Notes: generated by a model from the letters alone, not told the origin. 64,000 nt of DNA from Pelagibius sp. (GCF_028281305.1 NZ_JANQKD010000053.1:1-64000); one strand, 5' to 3'; shown: positions 7,034 to 15,910, numbered from the stretch's first letter. Numbers and translations: made by a program.

Positions 7034-8761
7034 GTGATCGATGCCATAGGCAAGGACGACATGGAAATGGAACTCGGGCGCCTGCGTGCGGCGATCCGGG
7101 CTTCCGGCGATGTCGTCTACGACTGGGACCTGGCAACCGATCAGATCTCCTTCAGCGGCGACGTTGAGGCGCTTTTCGAGAGCGACGAACTGCCGGTGCC
7201 GCGCAGCGGCGAAGAGCTGCAACTGCGAATCAGCCCCGAGGACATTCCCCGACGCCGCCGCCTTCTGTCGGACCATTTCGCCGGTTCGGCAAACTACGAC
7301 TGCGAGTTTCGCATTCGCACCGGCCGGGGCGATTTCCAGTGGCTGCATGACCGCGGCAGCGTGGAGTATTCGCCGGCCGGCGTACCGGCACGCATGAGCG
7401 GTGTGATCCGGCTGATCACCCAGCGCAAGCGCCACGAGGAACGCCTGCAGTACCTCGCCAACTTCGACGACCTGACGGGCCACTACAACAAGCTGCGCAT
7501 GCGCGAAGCGCTTGAGCACGCGCTCACCCAGTCGCAGCGCTTCGGCCAGCCCGGCGTCTATATCGTCATCGGCATCGACCATCTCGACCGCATCAACACC
7601 GGCTACGGCTACGAGGTCGGGGATGCGGTGCTGGTCGAACTCGGCCGGCGGCTGGACGACTGTCTGCGCGCCGCCGATGTGATCGGCCGGCCGAGTGGCG
7701 ACTGCTTCGGCGCGCTGCTGTCGGTCTGCAGCGAGGAAAAGGCGCAGGCCGCGGCCGAGCGCATTCTGTCGCGCATGCGCGACGACCCCGTGGTGGTCGG
7801 CGGCGAGCGCATTCATGTCACCGTCTCCATCGGTGCGGTTGCTTTCTGCAGCCAGAGCAAGACGGCCGTGGACACCATGACCAAGGCGGAAAGCGCCCTG
7901 CAGCAGGCCAAGGCTGCCGGCCGCGACTGCCTGCGGTTCTATGAGTTGAGCGAGGCGCAGCGGCTGGACTACCGCGCCTCCATGGACATCGGCGAAGAGG
8001 TGCAGGAGGCCCTGCGCGACGACCGCATCGCGCTTTCCTATCAGCCGGTGGTCGACGCCCGGTCCCATGCGGTGCGCTACTTCGAATGCCTGGTGCGCAT
8101 GTACGACAAGGCCGGCGCCCTGGTGCCCGCCGCCCAGTTCATCCCCGCGATCGAGCAGCTGGGTCTGATGCGCTCCATCGACAACAGGGTGCGCGACCTC
8201 GCCCTCGCCGCCCTGGAGCGCTACCCGGATGTGAGGCTGGCCATCAACATCTCCGGCCTGACGGCCACGGAGCGGTCCTGGCAGCGCGGTCTCATTGCCC
8301 GCCTCAAGGGGCACCGCGACCTGGCCTCGCGGCTCATCGTCGAGATCACCGAGACGACGGCGCTCATGGATGTCGACGAGACCTCGCGCTTCGTCGCGTC
8401 GCTGCGCTCCCTTGGCTGCGAGGTTGCGCTTGACGACTTCGGCGCCGGCTTCACCACCTTCCATCATCTGCGCGCGCTGACCGTCGATATCGTGAAGATC
8501 GACGGATCCTTCATCCGCGACATCACCGCGGACAAGGAGAACCAGATCTTTATCCGCAATCTTCTGGCCCTTGCCCAGGCCCTGGGCGTCGCCACGGTGG
8601 CCGAGTGCGTCGAGACCAAAGAGGACGCCGAGTATCTGTCAGCGGAGGGTGTCGACCTGTTGCAGGGCTACTACTTCGGCCGGCCGGAGGTCGACGAACG
8701 CCTGCTGCGCCGCCAGCAGGGCGATGCAGTGCCGAAGGGCGCTCTGGCTGTGGGCGACTAA
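7034..8761 (+). CDS. PAS-GGDEF-EAL cyclic-di-GMP protein, probable phosphodiesterase
   Basis: 575 residues in the order PAS (about 12-125), GGDEF (about 140-300), EAL (about 315-560). The GGDEF signature is degraded to PSGDCF, so cyclase activity is unlikely and this half may bind GTP instead. The EAL half reads FECLVRM at the EAL position but keeps the metal and catalytic residues: the Asn of AINIS, the Glu of VEITET, the Asp pair of LDDFGAGF, VKIDG, the Glu of AECVET and the Gln of LQGYYFGRP. The expected role is c-di-GMP hydrolysis in the cytoplasm under PAS control. The GTG start has AGGAGAG upstream. It converges on phaR. Confidence 0.9.
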   Translation: MIDAIGKDDMEMELGRLRAAIRASGDVVYDWDLATDQISFSGDVEALFESDELPVPRSGEELQLRISPEDIPRRRRLLSDHFAGSANYDCEFRIRTGRGDFQWLHDRGSVEYSPAGVPARMSGVIRLITQRKRHEERLQYLANFDDLTGHYNKLRMREALEHALTQSQRFGQPGVYIVIGIDHLDRINTGYGYEVGDAVLVELGRRLDDCLRAADVIGRPSGDCFGALLSVCSEEKAQAAAERILSRMRDDPVVVGGERIHVTVSIGAVAFCSQSKTAVDTMTKAESALQQAKAAGRDCLRFYELSEAQRLDYRASMDIGEEVQEALRDDRIALSYQPVVDARSHAVRYFECLVRMYDKAGALVPAAQFIPAIEQLGLMRSIDNRVRDLALAALERYPDVRLAINISGLTATERSWQRGLIARLKGHRDLASRLIVEITETTALMDVDETSRFVASLRSLGCEVALDDFGAGFTTFHHLRALTVDIVKIDGSFIRDITADKENQIFIRNLLALAQALGVATVAECVETKEDAEYLSAEGVDLLQGYYFGRPEVDERLLRRQQGDAVPKGALAVGD

Positions 8762-8797
8762 GACCGGCGTCTGCCCGGACCTTCTGTCAAAGCTCTT

Positions 8798-9463
8798 CTA
8801 GGTCTTGTCTTTGGTCAGCGTGTTGATCTGCTTCTGCAGCTGATCGATCTGCGCTTTCAGATCCTCCAGGGACTCCGAAGAGGCCTCGGCCTTGGTGTCG
8901 GCGCGGCCGTTCTCGGCCGCCGGCTTGTCGCCGTTTTCATCCTGGTCGGCGGGGAAGGGGGAGAACATGCGCATGGCGCTTTCGAACAGCGCCATGTTCT
9001 GCTTGCCCATTTCCTCCAGATTGCCGAAGGGGAACATGTTGCCGAAGGTTTCCTGCATGGACTGGCGCATGCGGTCCTGGTTCTGGGCGAAGCTCTCCAT
9101 CATGTGTTCCAGGTAGCGCGGAACCATCCACTGCATGGAATCCCCGTAAAAGGAGATCAGCTGCCTGAGGAAGTTGATGGGCAGCAGGTTCTGGCCCTTG
9201 GACTCCTCTTCGACGATGATCTGCGTCAGCACTGCCCGGGTGATGTCTTCGCCGCTCTTGGCGTCGTAGACGACGAAGTCGACATCGTCCTGCACCATCT
9301 GGCAGAGATGGTCCAAGGTCACGTAGCTGCTGGTCGCGGTGTTGTAGAGCCTGCGGTTCGCGTACTTCTTGATCGTGATGGGCCCGTCGTTCCCATCCTT
9401 TTTCTTTCCACCCTTGCTGGAAGCAGCCAAGTTCCCTTGCCTTTCCCGCCGCGTCCCGGTCAT
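8798..9463 (-). CDS. phaR: polyhydroxyalkanoate synthesis repressor PhaR
   Basis: A 221-residue DNA- and PHA-binding repressor. The N-terminal PHB/PHA accumulation regulator DNA-binding domain (about 24-85) carries ITIKKYANRRLYNTATSSYV. A second conserved block follows (LLPINFLRQLISFYGDSMQW). The C-terminus is an acidic linker ending in a Leu/Gln coiled coil. In alphaproteobacteria PhaR represses phasin and synthase genes until PHA granules titrate it. The ATG at 9463 was chosen because GAGGA lies 5-6 nt upstream; an ATG twelve codons earlier is possible. It diverges from the synthase genes, which fits control of that promoter. Confidence 0.93.
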   Translation of the reverse strand: MTGTRRERQGNLAASSKGGKKKDGNDGPITIKKYANRRLYNTATSSYVTLDHLCQMVQDDVDFVVYDAKSGEDITRAVLTQIIVEEESKGQNLLPINFLRQLISFYGDSMQWMVPRYLEHMMESFAQNQDRMRQSMQETFGNMFPFGNLEEMGKQNMALFESAMRMFSPFPADQDENGDKPAAENGRADTKAEASSESLEDLKAQIDQLQKQINTLTKDKT

Positions 9464-9690
9464 GAGTTCCTCATGGACAACCGGCACCGGCGTTTTCATC
9501 GCTTGCGGGCGCGCGGACCTTGGGGCCCGGGCGCTGCAGCGGCGCCTCAACCGGACGTTCCGCTCCCGCAGGAAAGATATTGCTGCGCCGCATCACGGCC
9601 TGTCAACGCCCGTCTCCGGGCGCGTCTTCGCGCCCTTTCGGCCGCTTTCGCCCTGGCTTCCGCTGTTTCCGCGGCCCGGGGAGGCTGGCT

Positions 9691-9734
9691 CTCGTCTGGT
9701 CCACGTCTAGACCTCGTCTGGACCTCGTCTGGCC
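9691..9734. repeat. four 11-bp direct repeats upstream of the PHA synthase promoter
   Basis: Repeats of CTCGTCTGG at 9691, 9713 and 9724, with a degenerate copy CACGTCTAG at 9702. The period is exactly 11 bp, close to one helical turn. The last copy reaches the expected -35 position of the TATACT at 9754. Confidence 0.75.
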
Positions 9735-9753
9735 AGGGGCCCTGGGAGCCGGC

Positions 9754-9759
9754 TATACT
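9754..9759 (+). promoter_or_regulatory. candidate -10 element (TATACT) of the PHA synthase operon
   Basis: TATACT lies 10 bp before the ATG at 9769, in GC-rich surroundings. A transcript starting at normal distance would begin within a few bases of the ATG, and no SD is visible, so it would be nearly leaderless. Confidence 0.4.
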
Positions 9760-9768
9760 GGCCCTGTA

Positions 9769-10281
9769 ATGAGCCAGACCGAAGAGCTTGAAGACCTGGC
9801 GCGGCGCTACGTCGACCTCTGGCAGGATCAGATGACAGCGCTGGCGGCAGATCCGGACTTTGCCGAGGCCATGCAGCGGGTGATGGCCTCGCTGGGGGTT
9901 ACGGCGGCCGGCCTGCCCGCGGTCTGGGGTGCCTGGCCCGCGGCCATGGCCAGCATGCTCGCGGCCGCGCAGGGCGGACCGCCCGCCGGATTGCAGGCCG
10001 CCGGATTGCAGGCCGCCGGGTTGCAGGCCGCCGGGGCGGCGAAGGCCGGCGGGCCGGAAAAGGATGGGGCGAGGAATGGACGGCGCGAAGACGTGCGGGG
10101 GAACGATGGGTCCGCCGGGCCGGCTGGGCCCGCGCCCGCTGCCGCTGCATCTGACGGCGGCGGGGCTGACCTGGGCGTCATCGCGGAGCGCCTTGCCGCT
10201 TTGGAGCAGCGGATCCTTGCCCTGGAAGGGGGAACTGGCAGACCGCGCCGAAAGCCTAAGGCAAAAACTGGGGGCGGCTGA
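9769..10281 (+). CDS. small protein encoded ahead of PhaC, putative PHA synthase partner (PhaE-like)
   Basis: 170 residues. An amphipathic N-terminal helix region (LARRYVDLWQDQMTALAADP, about 8-27) is followed by an Ala/Gly-rich hydrophobic stretch, three LQAAG repeats (about 75-89), and a disordered linker. The C-terminal coiled coil (VIAERLAALEQRILALE) ends in a basic tail. Architecture and position recall PhaE of class III synthases, which supports PhaC activity, though PhaE is about twice as long. No enzyme motif is present. The gene overlaps the next one. The function is inferred from context; a phasin-like granule protein is the alternative. Confidence 0.7.
   Translation: MSQTEELEDLARRYVDLWQDQMTALAADPDFAEAMQRVMASLGVTAAGLPAVWGAWPAAMASMLAAAQGGPPAGLQAAGLQAAGLQAAGAAKAGGPEKDGARNGRREDVRGNDGSAGPAGPAPAAAASDGGGADLGVIAERLAALEQRILALEGGTGRPRRKPKAKTGGG
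9991..10035 (+). repeat. 15-bp in-frame tandem repeat, 3 copies
   Basis: TTGCAGGCCGCCGGA/G occurs three times, encoding LQAAG units in the putative PhaC partner. Copy number can change without shifting frame. Confidence 0.9.
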
Positions 10282-11368
10282 CCCCGAGGTCTTCTCCGCT
10301 GCGGTGGAACGCGAGGTGATGCAGCGGATGACCCTGCTCGCCCAGGGTATCGAGGCCTACCGCCATCATCCTTACCGCCGCGTGCTCCCCGATCCTCCGG
10401 TGATCTGGCAGGAAGGCGACACCCGCCTGCTCGATTACGGCGCCTGCCCGGAAGCGGGTGGGGCCGAGGCGGGCCCTGCCGTGCAATCGGCGGCGCCTCT
10501 GCTGGTCGTCCCCTCGCTCATCAACCGGGCCTATGTCCTGGACCTCATGGAGGGGCGCTCCTTCCTGCGCTGGCTGGCCGCCCGCGGCCTCCGCCCGCTG
10601 CTGGTGGACTGGGGCCGCCCGGGTGCGCAGGAGCGCGCCTTTACCCTGACCGACTACATCGCCGGGCGCCTGGAGCGGGCGCTCGACTTCGTGGTGGAGG
10701 AGAGCGGACGCAGGCCGCTGGCCATCGGCTATTGCATGGGCGGCTTGCTGGCGCTGGGTCTGGCGGCGCGCCGGCAGGAGGATCTCGAGGCCCTGGTGCT
10801 GCTGGCGACGCCCTGGGACTTCCACGCCGACAACGCGCCCCACAGCCGCCTTGCCGCGGCCTGCCTGCCGCTGGCCGCGCCGCTCCTGGAGGTCATGGGC
10901 GAGATGCCGGTGGACCTGATCCAGGCGCTGTTCGCCAGTCTCGACCCGCATCTCGTGGTGCGCAAGTTCCTCAGCTTCGCCCGGCTCGATCCCGCATCGT
11001 CGAAAGCCGAGGCCTTCGTGGCCCTGGAGGATTGGCTGAACGACGGCGTGGCGCTGGCCGCACCGGTGGCGCGCGAGTGTCTGGGGCGCTGGTACGGCGA
11101 CAACAGCGCGGCCCGTGGCCAGTGGCTGCTGGCAGGCCGTCCGGTCGACCCGACCGCCGTCACGCTGCCGGCACTCAGCGTCATCCCGGCGCAGGACCGC
11201 ATCGTCCCGCCGGCCTCGGCCCTCGCCCTCGCCAACGCTTTGCCTGCCGGGGAAACCGTCACCCCCACGGTCGGCCACATCGGCATGATGGTGGGCGGCA
11301 GGGCGGAGGCGAGCGTCTGGCAGCCTCTGCAGGAGTGGATCCTGGCCCGCGCCGCAGGGCCGAACTAG
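10193..11368 (+). CDS. phaC: PHA synthase PhaC, short class III-like form
   Basis: An alpha/beta-hydrolase-fold synthase that polymerises hydroxyacyl-CoA on PHA granules, about 391 residues from a TTG start. The lipase-box-like GYCMGG (Cys near residue 181) supplies the nucleophile. Asp in PAQDRIVPP (about 334) and His in VGHIGMM (about 361) complete the triad. Class I enzymes are near 600 residues; this length matches class III/IV PhaC, which needs a second subunit. The start is uncertain. TTG at 10193 follows GGAG and overlaps the upstream gene by 89 bp in another frame; ATGs at 10076 or 10106 would overlap more. The overlap suggests translational coupling with the partner. Confidence 0.85.
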   Translation: MPLWSSGSLPWKGELADRAESLRQKLGAADPEVFSAAVEREVMQRMTLLAQGIEAYRHHPYRRVLPDPPVIWQEGDTRLLDYGACPEAGGAEAGPAVQSAAPLLVVPSLINRAYVLDLMEGRSFLRWLAARGLRPLLVDWGRPGAQERAFTLTDYIAGRLERALDFVVEESGRRPLAIGYCMGGLLALGLAARRQEDLEALVLLATPWDFHADNAPHSRLAAACLPLAAPLLEVMGEMPVDLIQALFASLDPHLVVRKFLSFARLDPASSKAEAFVALEDWLNDGVALAAPVARECLGRWYGDNSAARGQWLLAGRPVDPTAVTLPALSVIPAQDRIVPPASALALANALPAGETVTPTVGHIGMMVGGRAEASVWQPLQEWILARAAGPN

Positions 11369-11542
11369 CCGCGGGACGGCGCGCGTCTCCCGCACGGCTT
11401 GCACCGCGGGCTCGTCTGTCCTTATATCAAGGTCAGGTTCGTCAAGGCTGCGCGTCCTGAGCCCTTCCGGGACGCAAGGATTGCGGGTCGCCGCTTTATC
11501 GCGAAGAGAAGCGCTCCGCCCACAACACGGGAGATCTCCGAA

Positions 11543-12718
<1,176 letters not shown>

Positions 12719-12767
12719 GCTGTGACCGGGTGGTCAATGCCCGCCCGGCCATGAAGCGAGAACGACG

Positions 12768-12796
12768 ACCGGTCCGCCCTTGTGCGGGCCGGTTTT
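12768..12796 (+). terminator. rho-independent terminator after phaA
   Basis: A 10-bp stem (ACCGGTCCGC with GCGGGCCGGT, one G-T wobble) around CCTTGT, running into TTTT. It lies 50 bp past the phaA stop and 19 bp before the convergent VOC gene ends. Confidence 0.8.
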
Positions 12797-12814
12797 CGTC
12801 TCTGCCGCGCCCGG

Positions 12815-13210
12815 CTATTGCCTGTCCTGGCCAGCGCCGTCGATCAGGTGAACGATTCCCGCCGGGTTGCTGATCCAGAATCCGTCGAAACCTTCGGGCA
12901 GCGCTTCAATGCCGTCGCAGCGGCGGATGCCCGCGCGGTCGAGCCGCTCTGCTGCGGCACGACTGTCGTTGCAGGCCACCTGCAGCCAGAGTTCCGCCTG
13001 GCTCATCTGCGGACAGCAGTCCAGGTGCAGCGTCATGTTGCCAAAAGCGAAGGCCGTGGTGTCCTCATCGCTCTTCAGCTCTCTCAGGGCCAGCACGTCG
13101 CGGTAGAAAGCCACGGTCTGGGCGTAAAGCGGCGCCGGCACCTTCATCGCGAGATTGGGGCCGGCCTTGAAACCTGTCCTGCGATCCTCTTGCTCATGCG
13201 CTTCGGGCAT
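12815..13210 (-). CDS. VOC (glyoxalase/bleomycin-resistance) family protein
   Basis: A 131-residue single-domain vicinal oxygen chelate protein with beta-alpha-beta modules: an N-terminal AMKVPAPLYAQTVAFYRDVL helix-strand, then HLDCCPQ and a closing strand FWISNPAGIVHLID. Members bind metal and act as lyases, dioxygenases or antibiotic-sequestering proteins; the substrate is unknown. ATG 13210 is favoured by a strong AAAGGAGA upstream, and an in-frame ATG lies 11 codons earlier. It is the last gene of an arsR-SRPBCC-VOC operon, with a 17-bp overlap with the gene before it. Confidence 0.85.
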   Translation of the reverse strand: MPEAHEQEDRRTGFKAGPNLAMKVPAPLYAQTVAFYRDVLALRELKSDEDTTAFAFGNMTLHLDCCPQMSQAELWLQVACNDSRAAAERLDRAGIRRCDGIEALPEGFDGFWISNPAGIVHLIDGAGQDRQ

Positions 13211-13637
13211 GATCGTCTCCTTTGCTTCCGACGCGTCGGGCAAACGCAGCGCATTTCTCCTGCCAGCCCTGGCGGAAGCTTTCTTCTTCCGGCGCGCTGG
13301 CCAGGCCGCGGTGCCGGATCGCCAGACGGCAGCCGGTCCCCCGTTCTGTCAGGGTGAAGCTGACCGCTGTCGGGCTGCCGACGCCCTCCTCCATCCAGGA
13401 CCAGACCATAAGGTGCGGTGGCTCCAGCGTCAGAACGCGGCAGCGCACAGTGCCGCCACAGTCGGTGTCCTCCGGCCCGGCGCGGAGTTCGAAGGCCGCG
13501 CCGACGACCGGGCGGAAAGTGTTGGGCATCAGCCAATCGGCCAGCGTGGTGCTGTCGGTCAGGGACTGCCAGAGCGACTCCCTGTCCTCATCGAAGTCCT
13601 GTGTCAGGACAAGGTCTATCGGCCGGCGCATGCTCAT
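13194..13637 (-). CDS. SRPBCC (AHSA1-like) domain protein
   Basis: A 147-residue START/SRPBCC-fold protein of the Aha1-C-like group: an N-terminal TQDFDEDRESLWQSLTDS, then the typical turn ADWLMPNTFRPVVGAAFELR and the C-terminal helix ESFRQGWQEKCAAFARR. Such proteins bind hydrophobic ligands in a central cavity and are very often encoded behind an ArsR regulator, as here. ATG at 13637 or 13631. Five bases separate it from the ArsR stop, and it overlaps the VOC gene, so the three form one transcript. Confidence 0.88.
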   Translation of the reverse strand: MSMRRPIDLVLTQDFDEDRESLWQSLTDSTTLADWLMPNTFRPVVGAAFELRAGPEDTDCGGTVRCRVLTLEPPHLMVWSWMEEGVGSPTAVSFTLTERGTGCRLAIRHRGLASAPEEESFRQGWQEKCAAFARRVGSKGDDHARSA

Positions 13638-13642
13638 TACGA

Positions 13643-13975
13643 TTAATCCTTTGCTGCAGGCTTTGTTGCAAGGTGCCGCCGCAGGCGCGCGAGCCGCGCC
13701 TTCCAGAAGCGTTCGTACTGATCGGTCCAGGCGCGTACCTCGGCCAGCGGCGCAGCCTCTAAGGCATAGATCCGCTTGCGGCCGGCGGGGCGGCGGTGCA
13801 CCAGTCCCGCCGCCCGCAGTATCTGAAGATGCTGTGAGACAGCCGCGAAACTCATGTCGAATTCCGCAGCCAGATCCTGCACCGGGCGATCACCCTCGGC
13901 CAACAGCTCGAGAAGCCGGCGGCGCGTCCGGTCGGCAATGGCATGAAAGACGGCGTCATTTTCAATGGCCTGCAT
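13643..13975 (-). CDS. ArsR-family HTH regulator (SRPBCC-associated type)
   Basis: A 110-residue winged-helix repressor of the ArsR superfamily: ADRTRRRLLELLAEGDRPVQ, recognition helix SFAAVSQHLQILRAAGLV, then the wing RRPAGRKRIYAL. It lacks an obvious metal-binding Cys cluster, so it belongs to the group that senses organic ligands or acts with SRPBCC partners. It heads the operon. An imperfect 20-bp palindrome lies 13 bp upstream of the start codon, well placed for autorepression. Confidence 0.92.
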   Translation of the reverse strand: MQAIENDAVFHAIADRTRRRLLELLAEGDRPVQDLAAEFDMSFAAVSQHLQILRAAGLVHRRPAGRKRIYALEAAPLAEVRAWTDQYERFWKARLARLRRHLATKPAAKD

Positions 13976-13987
13976 GGCCGGAATAAT

Positions 13988-14007
13988 ATTAAAGCGATCA
14001 CTTTAAT
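13988..14007. promoter_or_regulatory. ArsR operator candidate
   Basis: ATTAAAG-CGATCA-CTTTAAT: perfect 7-bp arms, and the whole 20 bp is symmetrical except for one pair. It sits 13 bp upstream of the ArsR ATG and typifies AT-rich ArsR sites. Confidence 0.7.
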
Positions 14008-14153
14008 GTCAATTCCTCAAATTGGGCCGCCGGTTGATGCGAGCAGCGGTTGGCGGCGGTTGCGATCCATGGTTTGATGCACCTGAAAACAGACCGTTGT
14101 CCTAAAGCGGCGGTGATCGCTAAGGGCTTAATCAGTGAGCGGGGAGGTGCACG

Positions 14154-14879
14154 ATGGCGCGGGTGGCATTGGTGACGGGGGGAACGCGGGGCATTGGGGC
14201 GGCGATTTCCGTTGCCCTGAAAGACGCCGGCTACAGTGTGGCGGCGAGCTACGGCGGCAACGACGAAGCCGCCAACAAGTTCAAGGATGACACCGGCATC
14301 GCCGTCTACAAATGGGACGTCGGCGACTTCGAGGCCTGCAAGGCCGGCATCGCCCAGGTCGAGGGCGACCTGGGGCCGGTGGACGTGCTGGTGAACAACG
14401 CCGGCATCACCCGCGACGGCACGCTGCACCGTATGAGCCTGGAAAACTGGCAGTCCGTCATCGCCACCAATCTCGATTCGCTCTTCAACATGACGCGTAA
14501 CGTCATCGAAGGTATGCGCAGCCGCAACTACGGGCGGATCATCTCGATCTCTTCGATCAACGGCCAGAAGGGTCAGCTCGGCCAGGCCAACTACTCCACC
14601 GCCAAGGCCGGCGTCTTCGGCTTCACCAAGGCGGTCGCCCAGGAGAACGCCTTCAAAGGCATCACCGTAAACGCCGTGGCGCCGGGCTACATCGGCACGG
14701 AGATGGTCCGCGCCGTTCCGGAGGAGATTCTCAACAGCAAGATTCTGCCGCTGATTCCGGTGGGCCGGCTGGGCGAGCCGGAGGAGATTGCGCGCTGCGT
14801 TGTGTTTCTCGCCAGCGAAGAGGCCGGCTTCATCACCGGCTCGACGATCTCGGCCAACGGCGGCCAGTACATGGCCTGA
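14154..14879 (+). CDS. phaB: acetoacetyl-CoA reductase PhaB
   Basis: A 241-residue NADPH-dependent short-chain dehydrogenase that reduces acetoacetyl-CoA to (R)-3-hydroxybutyryl-CoA, the PHB monomer. It shows the Rossmann TGGTRGIG at the N-terminus, NNAGITRDGTLHRM, a catalytic Ser in ISISSINGQKGQ, and YSTAKAG (Tyr/Lys). The wording is typical of PhaB rather than FabG, although FabG cannot be wholly excluded. GGGAGGT upstream serves as RBS. The arsR operon on the opposite strand separates it from phaA. Confidence 0.92.
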   Translation: MARVALVTGGTRGIGAAISVALKDAGYSVAASYGGNDEAANKFKDDTGIAVYKWDVGDFEACKAGIAQVEGDLGPVDVLVNNAGITRDGTLHRMSLENWQSVIATNLDSLFNMTRNVIEGMRSRNYGRIISISSINGQKGQLGQANYSTAKAGVFGFTKAVAQENAFKGITVNAVAPGYIGTEMVRAVPEEILNSKILPLIPVGRLGEPEEIARCVVFLASEEAGFITGSTISANGGQYMA

Positions 14880-14885
14880 CGGTGG

Positions 14886-15332
14886 ATGCTTTGGCAGGTT
14901 GCGGTGTCTGAGGAGTCGTTTTCCGAGATATCTCTGCCAGCCAAGCTGATTCTCTTCGACGGCGTCTGCGTGCTGTGCAACGGCTCCATGCAATTCATCA
15001 TGAAGCACGAGCGCGCGGCGGAGTTTCGCTTCGCCGCCGTGCAGTCGGATGCCGGGCGCCGTGCCCTGGCGGCCCACGGGCAGCCGACCGAGGACTGGGA
15101 TTCGGTGGTGGTCGTCGATGGCTCTGCGGTCTACCTGAAGTCCGACGCGGCGATCCGCATCGCGCGGGACCTGCGCGCACCCTGGTCCTGGCTGCGGGTG
15201 CTGGCGATCCTGCCGCGCGGTCTGCGCGATTGGTTCTACGACCGGGTGGCCCGCAACCGCTACCGTCTGTTCGGCCGCTACGACCACTGCCGTATCCCCA
15301 CCGCCGAGGAGCGCGGGCGGTTCCTCCAATGA
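14886..15332 (+). CDS. DCC-family thiol-disulfide oxidoreductase (DUF393, YuxK-like)
   Basis: A 148-residue thioredoxin-like protein with the DCC motif LFDGVCVLCNG (Cys pair about 29-32). The rest follows the YuxK pattern: a helix SMQFIMKHER, then GRRALAAHG, then the C-terminal segment LRDWFYDRVARNRYRLFGR. The role is presumed thiol redox chemistry; the natural substrate is unknown for the family. ATG 14886 is taken; a GTG at 14904 is possible. It starts 6 bp after phaB and overlaps the next gene by 4 bp, so it begins a compact run of coupled genes. Confidence 0.88.
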   Translation: MLWQVAVSEESFSEISLPAKLILFDGVCVLCNGSMQFIMKHERAAEFRFAAVQSDAGRRALAAHGQPTEDWDSVVVVDGSAVYLKSDAAIRIARDLRAPWSWLRVLAILPRGLRDWFYDRVARNRYRLFGRYDHCRIPTAEERGRFLQ

Positions 15333-15910
15333 GCGTAGCCGGAACAGGCAGCGGCGCCTTTGTGCCGCTTTACCGCCGGGTGCTGGGCGGTGCGCTCGAC
15401 CGGCTGCCGGGGCCGCTGCGGCGCTTGCACGATCATGACGGCGCCAGCAGTGCTGCCGGGCGCTGCGATGTGGAACGCGGAGACGGGCTGGCCGCGCGCC
15501 TTGTCGCCGCCTGCTTCGGCATGCCGCCGGCCGGACGGGACCTGCCGGTGCGGGTGCGGTTTTCGACCCGCGACGGGGTGGAGACCTGGGAGCGGGACTT
15601 CGCCGGGCATCGCCTGTCCAGCCGCCAGGGCGCGGAGCCGGCCCGGCCGGGTCACCTCTACGAGCGTTTCGGCATCGGCCATTTCATCCTGCGGCCCGAG
15701 GTTTCGGCGGCAGGTCTCGATCTCCGGCTTGTCGGGGTGCGGCTTCTGCGCCTGCCGCTGCCGCGTCGCTTGTGGCCGCGCATCGTCGGGCGCGAGCGGG
15801 TGGACGGTGCGGGCCGCTTCACCTTCGAGGTCTCCATCGTTCTGCCGCTGGCAGGGCTCTTGATCGCCTACCGCGGTTACCTCGTGCCGGAAGGGGAGGG
15901 CGTGGCGTGA
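15329..15910 (+). CDS. DUF4166 domain protein
   Basis: 193 residues that fit DUF4166: N-terminal FVPLYRRVLGGALDRLPGPLRRLHD, a central strand pair around FSTRDGVETWERDF, and C-terminal GRFTFEVSIVLPLAGLLIAYRGYL. In other genomes this domain follows DUF393 or saccharopine-dehydrogenase-like proteins; its function is unknown. The C-terminal hydrophobic stretch may be membrane-associated. ATGA overlaps both the preceding stop and, in GTGA form, the following start. Confidence 0.8.
   Translation: MSVAGTGSGAFVPLYRRVLGGALDRLPGPLRRLHDHDGASSAAGRCDVERGDGLAARLVAACFGMPPAGRDLPVRVRFSTRDGVETWERDFAGHRLSSRQGAEPARPGHLYERFGIGHFILRPEVSAAGLDLRLVGVRLLRLPLPRRLWPRIVGRERVDGAGRFTFEVSIVLPLAGLLIAYRGYLVPEGEGVA

Noticed and set aside
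6715-7167. Open frame beginning in the AT-rich island before the EAL gene
   Set aside because: Its first half is Lys/Asn/Ile-rich because of composition and its second half overlaps the EAL gene in another frame. No RBS or family was seen.
6935-8467. A 510-codon open frame antisense to the EAL gene
   Set aside because: Same shadow effect. The plus strand carries PAS, GGDEF and EAL motifs in order.
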